A stretch of 64,000 nucleotides of DNA from Osmia lignaria lignaria (GCF_051020975.1 NC_135032.1:13144001-13208000); one strand, 5' to 3'; counted from the first letter of the stretch, positions 45,940 through 58,647 are shown. Notes: generated by a model not told the origin, from the letters alone. Made by a program: numbers and translations.

Positions 45940-47748
45940 CAACAACAACAACAACAACAGCAGCAATCGCAACAACCACCACCGCAACAACCACAACCGC
46001 AACAACCACAATCACAATCGCAAACAGCTCCACGTGTTGTTCAAACAGTAACTTCTTTATCAAGTCTCAGTACAGTGTCGCGTGTAATTGCTACAACAAC
46101 AAGTACATCAAATACCACAAGAGTGTCACAGCCGACATCAACCACGGTTGCTAGACTTACTGGGATGTCTTTACATCCTTTACCTTTAGCACCTGCAAGA
46201 GTTACGTCAGCACCTGTTAAAACAGTGCAGGCACAAAGTATTGGACAAACTGTCCAAATTAAATCTTCCCAACAATCTGGATTTCGAGTTTCTTCGGCTA
46301 GTAATACAAATAATAATTCAAATACAGCACCCGCTCAGTCAGTTCAAGGACAATATTTGCATTCTCCCCATACTGCTACTTATTATTCCTTTGAACCAAC
46401 AGGTAATATTTAATTATATCTTACGTTCTTAGTTTTAAAAGTAATCTTAACTGAAAATTGTATCGAATAGGAACATATACTCAATATCGACAAACTCCAG
46501 TAAGATTACTCGTTGAACCCGGATACGATGAACCACATACTAAAACAAACGCATCTCCAAGACCAAGTATACTTAGAAAAAGGGATCATGATAATTCACC
46601 TATTAAAGGTACACGAAATCGAATTATTTATCGATAAAATATCACAATATAATACGATAAGAAAGAGCCTTTTTAAATCCTTACTTATTATCAGGTGCAG
46701 CAAAAAATTTAGTTCCTGTACTTGCATCTTTACCGCCTGTCACCACATCCAGTCCACCTTGTTCACCAAGAGGAGATCAAGATGGTGGAGGTTGTCAAAG
46801 TTCGGGATCCACTACGGTTTCAGCAACATCATCGCCAGGACTCGATGAAGAACCAGAACAATCTAGAATTACTATAAATCCAACAGTTGAGATGTCTCCA
46901 AGGAAAAAACCTCGAAAACAACAACTTACCGGTGTAGAATTAACGGAATCAAGATGTACAGAAGAAGAAATGCAATTCATCACAGAAGAGAGAATGAAGA
47001 AGGAACTTAAAGAAGAACCGAAAGAAAAATTGTTGGAAAAGAGGCAAGCTTCAAACACGCAGTGTGATGTAATCAAGTCTCCTATACAACAGTCAACCGT
47101 TCCAATGCGAGCACGGCCTACACCTAGCTTATTAGGTTTGTAAAAAAAGATATGAAGCGTTATAAGTATACGTATGTATAGAAAAAGACATAAAGATATA
47201 ATACTTTTTTCACTTTACAGGACCTTCCTGGAAAAATAGATGGGGAAGTAGACTTCATCATTATAGAAGACCAAGTGAGGTTCGACCTCGCGAAGAAAGA
47301 CGTCCCACGGTTGCAGAAATAGCCCAACAAAAACATGTATTACAGAAATTAAATGGTTGGAAGGTATATCATCTTACCGCGCAGATGGAAGACATTGCTG
47401 ATCTTGAAAAACAAGTACGTTTTGTAGATTGTTATGAGACAATACCGAATGATAATTGTAACCGTAATTCATACAGAGGGTCTTAATATATTTTTATAGG
47501 TACATGAAAAATTGAAAACAACACTAACCATGCTTGAATCGCAACAAAATGTTAGAAGTAGACAGGATGACGGACTTGAACGTGTAAACGAATTGATTAA
47601 AGGAAATATGCAGCGCAGTAGTTTAATTAGCGAAGGAATGAATGAAGCACGCACGCAACTTATTGCTATATTTCAGCATAAAGGACCTATTACAGACATT
47701 TTACAACGGTGCGGTAATAAACGAGCTCAAAAGAAACGAGATAAATGA
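44414..47748 (+). CDS. SAP130: SAP130, Sin3/HDAC corepressor subunit
   Basis: Scaffold subunit of the Sin3-HDAC complex, where it aids repression and complex stability. Nine exons keep frame: 44414-44713, 44813-45057, 45123-45471, 45564-45761, 45862-46402, 46471-46608, 46695-47135, 47221-47414 and 47500-47748, giving 884 aa. The first two thirds are low-complexity Ser/Thr/Gln/Pro. They include a run of 34 Gln (residues 366-399) coded by mixed CAG/CAA. PRKKPRKQQ precedes the conserved C-terminal domain. There, EEMQFITEERMKK, HHYRRPSEVRPREERRPTVA, LNGWKVYHLTAQM and RVNELIKGNMQRSSLISEGM match SAP130. The exon ending at 45761 must use a weak donor (CAA/GTTGGT) to enter the Gln frame; the neighbouring donor four bases on would put the repeat into Ala/Thr. 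HDAC1, in the same complex, is 40 kb to the left. Confidence 0.93.
45865..45966. repeat. CAG/CAA repeat encoding poly-Gln in SAP130
   Basis: 34 glutamine codons with a central block of about 17 or more uninterrupted CAG and then a block of CAA. Followed by a Gln/Pro-rich stretch to about 46030. Confidence 0.97.
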
Positions 47749-48329
47749 GCTAGCGTTTGCATCGAATTGCAATGAACATGTTTATAAGGAACCCTTGCAT
47801 AAGCGAGGTTTAAAAGGGAGTTATTTTTATCTGTGTCACAGAATCTATATTATAGGAGTAAAATAAATGATTTTATAAGACTATGACATGACTGTCACTA
47901 ACTTGTTTATAATTCTATTACAAACAATGAATTTACAACTTTTTATTTTAATACAACGCGTATTCTTCCTCTATTTCTTCAAGTTTCTTTTATCTCTTTT
48001 TTTGTACTGAGGTATGTATGTATCAGTTACATAAGTACATAAATACGTTTATTTTCGAGACAAATGATAAAATTTAACGTGTGTATTAAAATTTGTATTA
48101 CAAGGCGTGAGATATACTATTAAATCTATTTTGTATGTATACTTAACACATGTACATAAATGTATGTTACTATGGCAATAACGTATGTTTGACATTTTTA
48201 CTTAGCAACGATGATAATGTAGGCATTTTATTTATATATTTGATTCTGTCTGGTACTTATATATATTCAGTATCAAGTATTTTAATACAGTAATCTGTTA
48301 GCGTAAAATAATAAAGATAGTGTAACAGC
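47749..48329. other. Spacer between SAP130 and DNAAF3
   Basis: 581 AT-rich bases holding the SAP130 3' UTR (AATAAA at about 47863-47868) and the DNAAF3 promoter. Nothing else is seen. Confidence 0.6.
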
Positions 48330-50119
48330 ATGTGGTGGGGATACAGTCCTGCATTAGATATTCAGTTTGAACTTAATAAAAGTGAAATTAATTATCTAGG
48401 TAAATGTATTGAGGTATTAATTATAGGTGCTAGCGATGCCAGACATATTATGAAGACATTAGCATCATCTTATTTGTATCGCGACCGCATTGTTACATAC
48501 AATGTAATTGAATCAACATTGGAACAAGTAGCTAGATCCATTTTTTTATTAAGCACTTGTTTAGATAGAAATTTAGGTATTTATGTACATATATAAAATT
48601 CACACTGTAATTACTACAAAGAAAGAATACTTCTTTTAATTTTACTTTTACTTTTGTTCAATGAAAATGAATAACATTGAAGGATTACAAGAAGCAACAC
48701 GATATTATTTGGAAATATTTGGTAATACTCTTGTAAGACCTGCGAGTGCTAAGTACTTGGTGAAGCATTCTAATCAATTGGCAGATATTCCAACAAATTC
48801 AATTGACTGTCCTTGGTTAAGTTTAGAAAAATTTAAGCATAAGGACAAAGATCAGCTGGAAACAATTTTTAAGTAAGTTTAATTTTTAAGAACCTTGAGC
48901 ATTAGTTTGGTTTCTTTATAATTTTGTAAATCTACTGTTTTTTTTTTTTATTTAATAAGATTTTGGGAGCGCGCAACACGCGAGAATGTTCCTATTGTAA
49001 AATATTGGGATGAAAGAGTTAGAAGATTTTTGAAAACAAGGTATGATTACAGAGAAGGTGTTTTTGATTGGGATTATCATATGATTTTAAAGTCTAGAGG
49101 TATTTCAAATTTAACTATACAAGAATATAGGTATGTTTATCAATTATAAAATATTTTTATCATTTCTGTCATAAAAATATTTCTTTCTTTTAACGTTAGA
49201 TTTTGGAGAAATAATGGAATTGCATTTACTTGGTTGGAAGGTGAACCCGTTAGAAGCAATCCAACATTATTAAGTAACATAGTACAACATGGACCTGGAT
49301 TTATACATTATACTTATTTAGGAGATATTGTAAACGGTCCTTTTTTTGCTTGGTTGTTACAGGAAACAAAGCACAGTCATATGTAAGATAGTCATATGAC
49401 TAAACTTATGCATTTATGTTTTCATTTTTGCTTCTTTTTCTTTTATTTTTGCTATTGCTTTACCCATAATAATAGTAATAATAATAATGATGATACTAAA
49501 AATTACAATGTAGTAAATATAGAGCAACTGATATAGCTGAACGAGAAATTATGCGTTGTATACATGAAATCAAAACACAAGAACCATTTTGCGAAGATCT
49601 TGTTGCATCGCATAGAGATTCTTCTATACTAAATGGTACATTAGTAACTGAAATGCCAAGTAACGATATGGAACAAGAATTATGGGAAAGAAGAAGAAAT
49701 AAATATAAGAAAAACAATCTATCTTGGATAGATATTAAAAATCATAAGGTAATATGTAATATCAAATTTAATCAATGCAACAGGCATCGATATTTTTAGA
49801 ATCTGTATTTTATTTTTAGGTGATTTTTCACCCTCTAAAGTCTTTGGAAGCTTTCAAACATAAAGCAGAATATATTAATAAATTTGACTTTATATGGGTA
49901 GCTCATAATATGACAGAACAATTGCCTAATCTTATACCATTGATAAAAAAAGGAGGAATTATGTTGATGGAATTGAAAAAGCATCTAGTCGAATTACGAG
50001 AAGAAAATTTACAAACTTTTGTAAAAGAATTGAAAAATACAGCTCAAAAAAATGGACTGTATGAAATTAGTGATATAAATGCTAAGGAACATTGTATTGC
50101 CAGATTTTGTAAAAATTAA
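48330..50119 (+). CDS. DNAAF3: Dynein axonemal assembly factor 3
   Basis: Cytoplasmic factor needed to preassemble axonemal dynein arms before import into cilia and sperm flagella. Six exons keep frame: 48330-48576, 48683-48872, 48960-49130, 49200-49382, 49514-49748 and 49820-50119, giving 441 aa, shorter than the human protein (about 540), mainly through loss of the acidic linker. The N-terminus MWWGYSPALDIQFEL parallels WWGLSPALDLQ of human DNAAF3. IEVLIIGASDARHIMKTL, GLQEATRYYLEIFGNTLVRP, YDYREGVFDWDYHMIL and GDIVNGPFFAW follow the family order, and the protein ends ARFCKN (human ARFCKS). The acceptor at 48682 (CATTGAAG) is weak but required by phase. With the tektin gene 12 kb away, this is the second motile-cilium gene in the window. 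Confidence 0.94.
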
Positions 50120-50865
50120 ATATATTTATAAATAAATACCAATGCAAGTTAAGTTTCAAAAATGTAATAAATTCTTGAAATTTCATGTGTGTATACATAT
50201 TGTATATCTAATAACTAATATAATTAGATTTTGTTGGACATAAAATATCATTACACCCAACATTCATTCATTCATTTAAATATATGTAAATATATAATAC
50301 AATATACTATAATGTTGTCCAATTCGATTCCGTGATAAATTTATATAAACTTAATTTAACTGTAAAATTATTGCAATAACAGGTGACTTTTCAAACAGAT
50401 TATTTACGTTTGAAGTAATTAATAAAACAAAAATCACTAAATACTGTTAGACATAGTGAAAAAATTAAACTCATCGTGGTTATGAGAATCACCCAAAATC
50501 GCGGGAAACGCGTCCTGTTTCTCCTTAGAGGTCCGTAAGATTCAGTTACAATTTCTGAATATTAATAGAGAAAATTGTTTATACAAAATTAAATTTATTC
50601 TTGTAGAAGTTTACATAAATTATGTGTTGATTTCTATACATTGAATAACGGTATGCATTGTTTCTCTAAGAAATAAAGTAACCCTTGAAAATCGGCCATC
50701 GCGGCTATTTTCAGCGATAATGGAAATTGTTTTCAATGCGTGAGCCTTTTATACAAAAATATTGAAATTTATATTGCGTTAACTGCTGAAGAAGTGTATA
50801 AAGTTTTATAATATTGAATTACTGTCTTCCTTGATAAACGATGATGGTAAATTAGTTGACAAACT
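50120..50865. other. DNAAF3 3' UTR and NSD promoter region
   Basis: An AT-rich left half with an AATAAA at about 50132, then a GC-richer patch at 50470-50530 that probably marks the NSD promoter. No exon is supportable, although NSD leader exons may lie here. Confidence 0.5.
50501..50508 (-). promoter_or_regulatory. E2F-like site in the NSD promoter region
   Basis: GCGGGAAA, the reverse complement of TTTCCCGC, is a full E2F/Dp core inside the only GC-rich patch upstream of the NSD start codon (365 bases away). Motif evidence only. Confidence 0.35.
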
Positions 50866-53800
50866 ATGAGCACTATCAACAGAGTGGATAACGAGGTGGG
50901 CATAATTGTTGAATCAAGATTCGATGAATTCGACAGAAGTTTGGACATCACGAGCAACGATTTTGAAAATGATAAGAAGGACTTGAGTGTTAATTCTAAT
51001 AAAGCTTTGCCTGGTAGAAGTCGTTACGGCAGAACAATAAAACCCAAGTCTCCTAAGAATGAGGTTGCCAGTTCTCCAAAGGCATGTTGTGCCTCCTCTT
51101 AAGATCAATTACAGTTTTTCTGATTAGAGATCAATATTATTCTTAACAAACTATGGTACTATATGTAGTAATCTTTAATGTTTTCACACATATTATTCTT
51201 TTATACGATGCATATTGCAATAATTTTTTTATAACTATCAATAAAGTATCTCAACGGTTAATAGAAGCATTCGATTATGTAATGTAACATTATTAATATT
51301 TATTTTTTACAGAATTCTAAGCTGCAAAAGACTCAAAAATACCAGAACTTGTCTGACAGCAGCAATGAAAGTACAGATGAAAATAACGTGACCAACGATA
51401 TGGATGATACAAGCGATTCTTCTACTAATTTAAGTACAATGGAGGAAAATACTCCAAAATTGGTCAGTTCATCTGTGCAGTGCAATTGGGTATTAGGTCA
51501 GTTAGCATGGGCCAGAGTTGGAAATTTTCCTTTTTGGCCTTGCGTAATTACGCTTGATCCAGTTTCAATGATATATAATAGGTTGAAAGGTACACTTTTT
51601 TTTTTTTTTTTCATGTAAGAACTGTTAATAATAATTACTGTTTAAAAGGAATAAATATAAAATATCTGTTATCTGTTATTTCTTTAGCTACTGCCAGATC
51701 ACAGGTACTAATGGTACATGTTCAATATTTTGGTGATAAAGGGCGTCACAGTTGGGTTTCCTCAAATTCTATGATTCCGTTTACAAATCTAGCGGACTTT
51801 AAAAAATTATCGGAATCAATAACTGCAGAAGTTAAAAAAAGGGATGCAAAATATGCTGCTGCTTTCATTGTAAAGCCTGGGATAAAATCAAAATGGGAGA
51901 GCGCAGTTGAAGAAGCTATGGAAGTTCACTCTATGAGTAATCAAGACAGAGCCAACATTTTTAAACCAAAAGAGAACGTCACAAAAAATAGGTCACCAAA
52001 AGCATTAGATGAAAAAGATAAAATTAACAAAAGGAAACACTCGAGTGACTCGAGCGGACCTGATATTAAACGCTCTAAAGAGGACAATGTAGGTGTGCGA
52101 ATGAAACGTTTGATTTGAAGAAAAATAATCATGTAGAATACTATTAATACGATAAATGTTGAATTTAATTATTTTTCAGACGTACGATTTAGATAAATCA
52201 CAATATAAAACAGATGGAACAAAATCAAAAGTACTGAAATACATGGAGAATGGTAAAAGTAATTCGAGACTTAATTCCGATACTCCTCCATTGTCTCCTT
52301 TAAGTCAAAGAGATTCGAACGATGAGATTTCTATTATGCAAAAGGTTGAATTTAAAACCGAAGAAGTAGATGGTGTTTTTGAAGTTTACTACGAACGAAA
52401 CAGGGATATGTTAGAAGATGAATATCCGGATGCGTCGGAGCACGACATTAAAAGGTATTTACGGAAAACTTGGGATACTATGAATTCTTCTTTTCGCAAA
52501 AAATACCGATCATATGTAACGTCAGATGCTACCGATACTCACATAAAAGAAAATTCATCAGATCACGAAGAAGATTTATTAATAGACATAGATGTAAATA
52601 TCAAGGATAATAAGAAATCAAGAATTAAAGCTGAAAAGGAAGAGATATGTGTTACGGAAACGAAAAGGAGTAGACCTTATAATCTTTTTAAAGGAATGAA
52701 ACAAGAAAAAGTTTGTCAAATTTGTGAGAAAACTGGAAAGTTAACTAGATGCAAAGGCCCTTGTTATTCGTATTTTCACCTTTCTTGTGTAAAACCAGGC
52801 GAGTCCAGTCCAGAACATTCCATCGATGAAAACACAATGGACGATAAAATTCTTAACGATATAAAAGAGATCAAAGGAGATAATATCGACGAGGACGAGA
52901 CTAGTGGTGGTACTGAGATCAAGTCGAACATTTTATCATTATATTTACACATTTGGTTAATTGTATATTGTTTGTTGATTTTTTAGGCAAAACAGAGGAA
53001 CAAGAAGACGAGTTATTTAAATGTATCGATTGTTTGTCAGGTGTAGCTCCTGCTTGTTTTATATGTAACGAAAGGGAAGGGGACAGAATAAGATGCTCTG
53101 TATTAGCCTGTGGAAAGCATTATCATTCGTCTTGTTTAAAATCATGGCCACAAGTAATGATCAATAATTTTGTCTGCCTTGAAATTGTATTGTATCGTGA
53201 GGGAAATGTGTAATTACTTTTTTCTTTTTTTTTTCCTTTTTCTTTTTATTAGTCTCATTGGCAGGGTGGTCGTTTAACTTGTCCGTATCATGTATGCCAC
53301 ACATGCAGTTCAGACAATCCTCAAGACAGTCATCCAAGAGCTTCGAATGAAAAGTCGGCCCGATGCGTTCGTTGCCCTTCATCTTATCATACATCCACGT
53401 CTTGTTTGCCTGCTGGTTCAGTGATTTTAACCGGTAGTCAAATAGTTTGCCCTAAGCATTATAAACCATCGCAACCTCCAGTAAATGCAGCCTGGTGTTT
53501 TTTATGTACCAGAGGAGGAAGTCTTATCTGTTGCGATACATGCCCAACGTCTTTTCATCTCGAATGTCTAGGTAACCATTTTCCCTGTAAATATACTAGT
53601 AATGTTACAGATATATATAATATACACGAATCACTGTAGGAATCGATGCACCCGATGGCGCATTTATTTGTGAAGATTGTGAAACGGGCAGATTGCCTTT
53701 GTACGGGGAAGTAGTATGGGTTAAACTTGGAAATTATCGCTGGTGGCCATCCCGTATTTGTTATCCTCATGAAATTCCTGAAAACATAGAAGCACTTCCT

Positions 53801-56469
53801 CACAGTCCTGGTAAATTTTGTGTAATGTTTTTGGGATCAAATAATTATTATTGGATTCATAGGCAAGTGAATTATTCTATTTTTTTAGAAGAAAAAAATT
53901 TTAAAAGGCAAGAAAACAAATATTTATTCTAATAATCGTGTACCTATTTTTAGAGGTCGTGCTTTCCTTTATCAAGACGGTGATGCAAATATAAAACCGT
54001 CGATAGGTAAAAAAAATAATAGAGACGATACTTATCGGAAAGCACTAGAAGAAGCCAATCAAGTTCATCAGCGCTTAAAAATTGAAAGAGCTGCTGCCAA
54101 AGATCATGGACCACGAGGGCTAAAACCTCCACCTTACGTTAAGTTAAAAGTAGAGTTTTTCCTCTTTTATTATTTAAATTTTAATACTTGTAATTTATAA
54201 TAATGATTATTAATCGATTCATAGGTAAACAAACCCGTTGGTAATGTAAAACCGGCCGAAGTTGAAAGCATCGTCGCGTGTGATTGCGATGCAGAATGGG
54301 ATAATCCATGCGCACCGGGAACAGATTGTCTCAATCGGATATTGTTAGTTGAATGTAGCCCTGGTATTTGTCCAGCCGGTCCTAAATGTAATAATCAGGC
54401 ATTTGTACGAAGACAGTATCCAGCTATGGAACCATTTCATACCGTAGGACGGGGTTGGGGTCTTAGAAGTTTAGAACCTATTAAAACTGGACAGTTTGTT
54501 ATCGAATATGTAGGTGAAGTTATAGACGAAGCTGAATACAAGCGAAGATTACATAGGAAAAAAGAATTAAAGAATGAGAATTTTTATTTTTTAACCATAG
54601 ATAATAATAGAATGATCGATGCTGAACCAAAGGGGAATTTAAGCCGATTTATGAGTGAGTATTTCATGTGTTTTTTCTTTTCTTTTTTTTTTTTTTTTTT
54701 TTTTTCTTTCTTTCTTTCTTTCTTTCTTTCTTTTTGTTTATATATATTTAAATGACTATTTATGAAATTTAATAGATCACTCGTGTTCACCAAACTGCGA
54801 GACACAAAAATGGACAGTAAATGGGGACACGCGTATAGGTCTGTTTGCATTATGCGATATTGAACCTGGTGAAGAATTAACTTTCAATTATAATTTAGCT
54901 TGTGACGGAGAAACTCGAAAACCATGTTTGTGTGGTGCACCAAATTGTAGCGGATTTATAGGTTTAAAAGTTCAGAAACCGCAGGTAACTACACCATCGA
55001 TTCAACAAAAGAAATTTGAGAAAATCGACAAAATAAAACGTCAGAAGTGGTGAGTACGATATGTAATTATTAAATTTAATAAAATCGATTCGTTCCTTAT
55101 ATCCTATTTACTGTATACTATATCTTGGAGTAAATATGTATAGTAGCTCAGATAATTCATTGATTTAAAGAATACACTTGGGTACTACAGGTATGTATAT
55201 ACCATAATGTGGATTGTCTGGTAATTAGGTCGAGGAAACAAGTACTGTGTTGGTGTTGTGGACAAGAAATTGAGAAAAAGGAAGATTCAGTAGTTTGTGA
55301 TCAGAAAACATGCAATAAAAGATATCATAAAGCGTGCATTGATATTGACGACACAGATTCAAGGTTTAGTTGTCCTTGGCATCATTGTACAGAGTGTGGT
55401 CGTAGAACATCTGCCCATTGTTCGTTTTGCAGTGTTGCTTTCTGCCAAGGTAAATAATGTTGTCTTCAAAAATTTCCAAACTGTCTCTTATCATAAAATT
55501 AATACTTTTTTTTATGGTTATTGATAGTACATTTGGATGGACATCTATTCGAATATGGTGAAAAAGGTGGTTTCGTTTGTGAACTACATGAAAACATGGA
55601 CATTCAAAGATCAGCTGTCGAAGATGAAAAAGATTATTCGGACAATGATATTGAAACAGATAAAGAATATTCTTCTACAGATTCCAATAGTCCACTGATA
55701 ATAACAGAAAAGTCAATGCCACGTGAACCATCGCCAAGAGTTTCCATAGTAGAGGTAAGACAAAACTTTATACCAACAAAGGTATCGTTGTCATTCTGTT
55801 CGATGCCCCCTAAACTTCCACTTGAACTTATTTCAAGTTATAAGTATTGATAATCTTTTTTTATTTTATTTTATTTTATTTTATTTTATTTTATTTTATT
55901 TTATTTTATTTTATTTTATTTTATTTTATTTTATTTTATTTTATTTTATTTTATTTTATTTTATTTTATTTTATTTTATTTTATTTTATTTTATTTTATT
56001 TTATTTTATTTATTTTATTTTATCCTCGCAATAGTAAGTAGAGCAAGTAAACCGAGAATGAAAACAAATTGCATTGGTGGTGGTAAAAGCATGAAAAGAA
56101 ACTTTTACGTAGACACATTTACGTGAAAATTGTTATATGTATTTTAGTCTTTTTACTTGCTTTTTTTACATTTTTGTATTTAAACAACAAAGATACGTAT
56201 CTTTTTTATGTTAAAATCGTATTTTAAAATTGTTTAAATTTCAGTTAGATATAATGTCACATTTATACAAAACACACACAAGTATGCGAATATGTTACGC
56301 ATATATTATTATTCTGACATACAACCTAGCTTGATCCGTTCTGTACTTTGTTTTTTTTTTTTTTCCAAATTTTACTTGACGTTGTATCGCATCTATTTTT
56401 ATTTATCTGTCGATATAGTAAATTATTTGATTGATGAAAAAAAAAAGAGAAGTGATCGATGATAATTAA

Positions 56470-56501
<32 letters not shown>

Positions 56502-57202
56502 AAATTGTTTTTCATTGTTCCCAGCATCCTCTCCCTGACATTGGCAATAGTGAGAAGTAGTAACAAACAAACATGTTCTGTTTAAGTTTATGTGTTCAAG
56601 TGAGTGTATATTTTTGATATTATCTCTTTGGACTTCTGACTCATAGTATATTAATAGTAAAAAATAGTTTAATCATTGTTATTTAATTGCACGATTTTAA
56701 TTACCGATATTGGTAAGTTCATTTCTTTTGGATACAATGGATTTTCAAATCCTGTAATTACACATATATTTTTCACGGGGGGTATTAACGTCGTTTGTAG
56801 CACTTTACAGCTCGTCTTATTTTGGCTTTAAACCTTAAGTATAGTTTTGCGTTCGCGTAGAGCATCGTGTTTCCCAGCTATCGATTGAACGTTTTGTTAA
56901 AATGTAGCTGAAGGATCATTCATTTTTTATTATGTATTGTCGAAATAGCATTCTAAGCTTTAATATGCATTATATAGGTTCATCCAAGCAGCGAAGAAAG
57001 CGAAGAATCTCAAAAAGAGGATGAAGAAGGAACAATGCAGTATGCCGATTTTAAACTGTGCGAATACAGTTCAAAAAGTATGAAGAGAAAAACATTACAC
57101 CGATTATCTCTGAGGTTGAAAAAAGAAGATCAGGTAGAAGAATTAAATAATCTTACATCTAGTCAGCTGGAGGCCATAATCGGTGGCAGTCTATTTGAAT
57201 GA
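50866..57202 (+). CDS. NSD: NSD-family histone H3K36 methyltransferase (Mes-4/NSD)
   Basis: Nuclear H3K36 methyltransferase. Thirteen exons keep frame: 50866-51081, 51313-51589, 51688-52088, 52180-52909 (or 52906), 52987-53153, 53253-53571, 53640-53862, 53954-54149, 54225-54654, 54776-55049, 55229-55449, 55528-55754 and 56978-57202, giving about 1301 aa. Domain order is the full NSD set. PWWP-1 is at about 131-230 (PFWP core, FGDKGRHSWV). PHD fingers run over about 470-730 (VCQICEKTGKLTRCKGPC; CFLCTRGGSLICCDTCPTSF). PWWP-2 follows (WVKLGNYRWWPSRI). AWS is at 862-906, SET at about 909-1035 (GRGWGLRSLEPIKTGQFVIE; RFMNHSCSPNCETQKW), then post-SET (CLCGAPNCSGFIG) and a C-terminal PHD (CWCCGQEIEKKEDSVVC). 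The SET core residues look intact. Two introns, after 51081 and 53862, appear to be GC-AG. An alternative last exon is possible at 56525-56560. Confidence 0.95.
54673..54735. repeat. Poly-T/(TTTC)n tract in NSD intron
   Basis: A pyrimidine run of about 60 bases directly after the donor of the exon ending at 54654. Confidence 0.9.
55857..56023. repeat. (TTTTA)n pentanucleotide microsatellite, about 165 bp
   Basis: About 33 nearly perfect TTTTA units in the last NSD intron. It is the longest simple repeat in the window and creates artefactual Phe/Ile/Leu/Tyr open frames. Confidence 0.97.
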
Positions 57203-58187
57203 ACAATTTATCTTCATTGATTAAGCTTGAAATAAAAAACATACTTTAATGTGCATAGCTTTGAATTTTCACACAATTTCACATAATAAATAATAAATTG
57301 TTTAATGATAAATGAAAAATGGTGATGAACACCGGATAATAATAATATTTGCAACGATATACATTATCTGCAAATTGTTCATTCCATGTCAAAGGGATCA
57401 GTTGAATAACGAATTTTAATAAATTTCAACTATAGCGCCAAGAGTATACAACTTGTTTTTAATATAAGAAAACTATATTGTGTATCCCTATCTTATGTAT
57501 GTACAATGGGATTTGTATATATTGTTTTTCCAATTCAATTGTCTATTTTCTATGAATACTAACATGTATTTAAGGATCAGAATTTGATGGCTCATCTTTC
57601 ATATTTTTAAGTATTTAACATTAACTAATAATAATTTTCAGTATTGCATATAAAGTTTACGGAATAATTATATTGGGAAATATATGTATAGTTTTTTTTC
57701 TTTTTTCTTTATGTGTACAGATGAATTATTTTCAAAGCGAAACGAGTATGATTTTATAGCGGATACATTCGATGACCTGACGCCAAACAACTTTTAGAAA
57801 TGAGGAAACACATGTCACCGTTATTTATCTAATCGGATTGACATGGAATGTTTTTGTTTGCCAATAAATAAAATAATTCTGAGTCAAAGTATGTGCTTGT
57901 TATATGTACATATAACATATATGTACATACACCGCGTACAAGTTATTTATTTTGTTTTTATATGAAAATATTTAAGTTAAAGTTACAAGAATTTAGTGCC
58001 TTGGCAAAATTGATTTTAACGCTTACACGAATCAACTTTTAAATATTTACTAATATTTGCTTTGTATAATTTATCTTTATGTCATTTAAATCATTTGTTT
58101 TGCTTTGAAAGTTTTATTCATAGAGACAAACAATTTGATTAGAAAATGAAATAATTATATTTTTGAATCATAGTAAATGTTATTGTT

Positions 58188-58387
58188 ATTGGTTCAATGA
58201 GAGACCATACCTGTTCTTACTTCCAACTCGATGGTCGTATACACGGTGGACAAGAATATATGAATAGAGGAAGCAAGTGATAACGTCAAAGGTCGAAGAG
58301 TATATTGAATATAAGACCACTGGATATGCTGCTCGGTGCCACAATACGCTTGTGTAGACGATGCATGCATACTCTCCTTGAACAAAT
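58188..58387 (+). mobile_element. MITE-like dispersed repeat, copy 3 of 3
   Basis: Terminal inverted repeats are visible as ATTGGTTCAATGAGAGACCA at the left and, reading the right end in reverse complement, ATTTGTTCAAGGAGAGTATG. Internal words match copies 1 and 2 in order: AGAGGAAGCAAGTGATAACG, CGAAGAGTATATTGAATATA, and GGTGCCACAATACGCTTGTG. Length is 200 bp. The CG dinucleotides conserved in the other copies are partly lost here. Confidence 0.82.
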
Positions 58388-58647
58388 AATACACTGCCAT
58401 ATAAATTTTTAAAAGTTTTTGAAAAATATTATATTCGAGAATATTTAATATTAATACTTACTTTTAAGAGTATTTACTGTTAAGATATCAATTAAAAAAT
58501 ATCTTTATCAAATATTTTACAAGGATATGGTAAAATTATTTTACATACTGATTGAATTTTATACATTAATTTGTTTAAAAGAAATCGGTATAGATATACA
58601 GTAGAAAAATTGTTTCCTTGAAGCTTGCATATATGTAAACATTATAG

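Noticed and set aside
45791..46154. Alanine/valine-rich and alanine/threonine-rich frames on both strands
   Set aside because: They are off-frame readings of the CAG/CAA repeat in SAP130.
55822..56041. Phe/Ile/Leu/Tyr repeat proteins
   Set aside because: They are created by the TTTTA microsatellite in an NSD intron.
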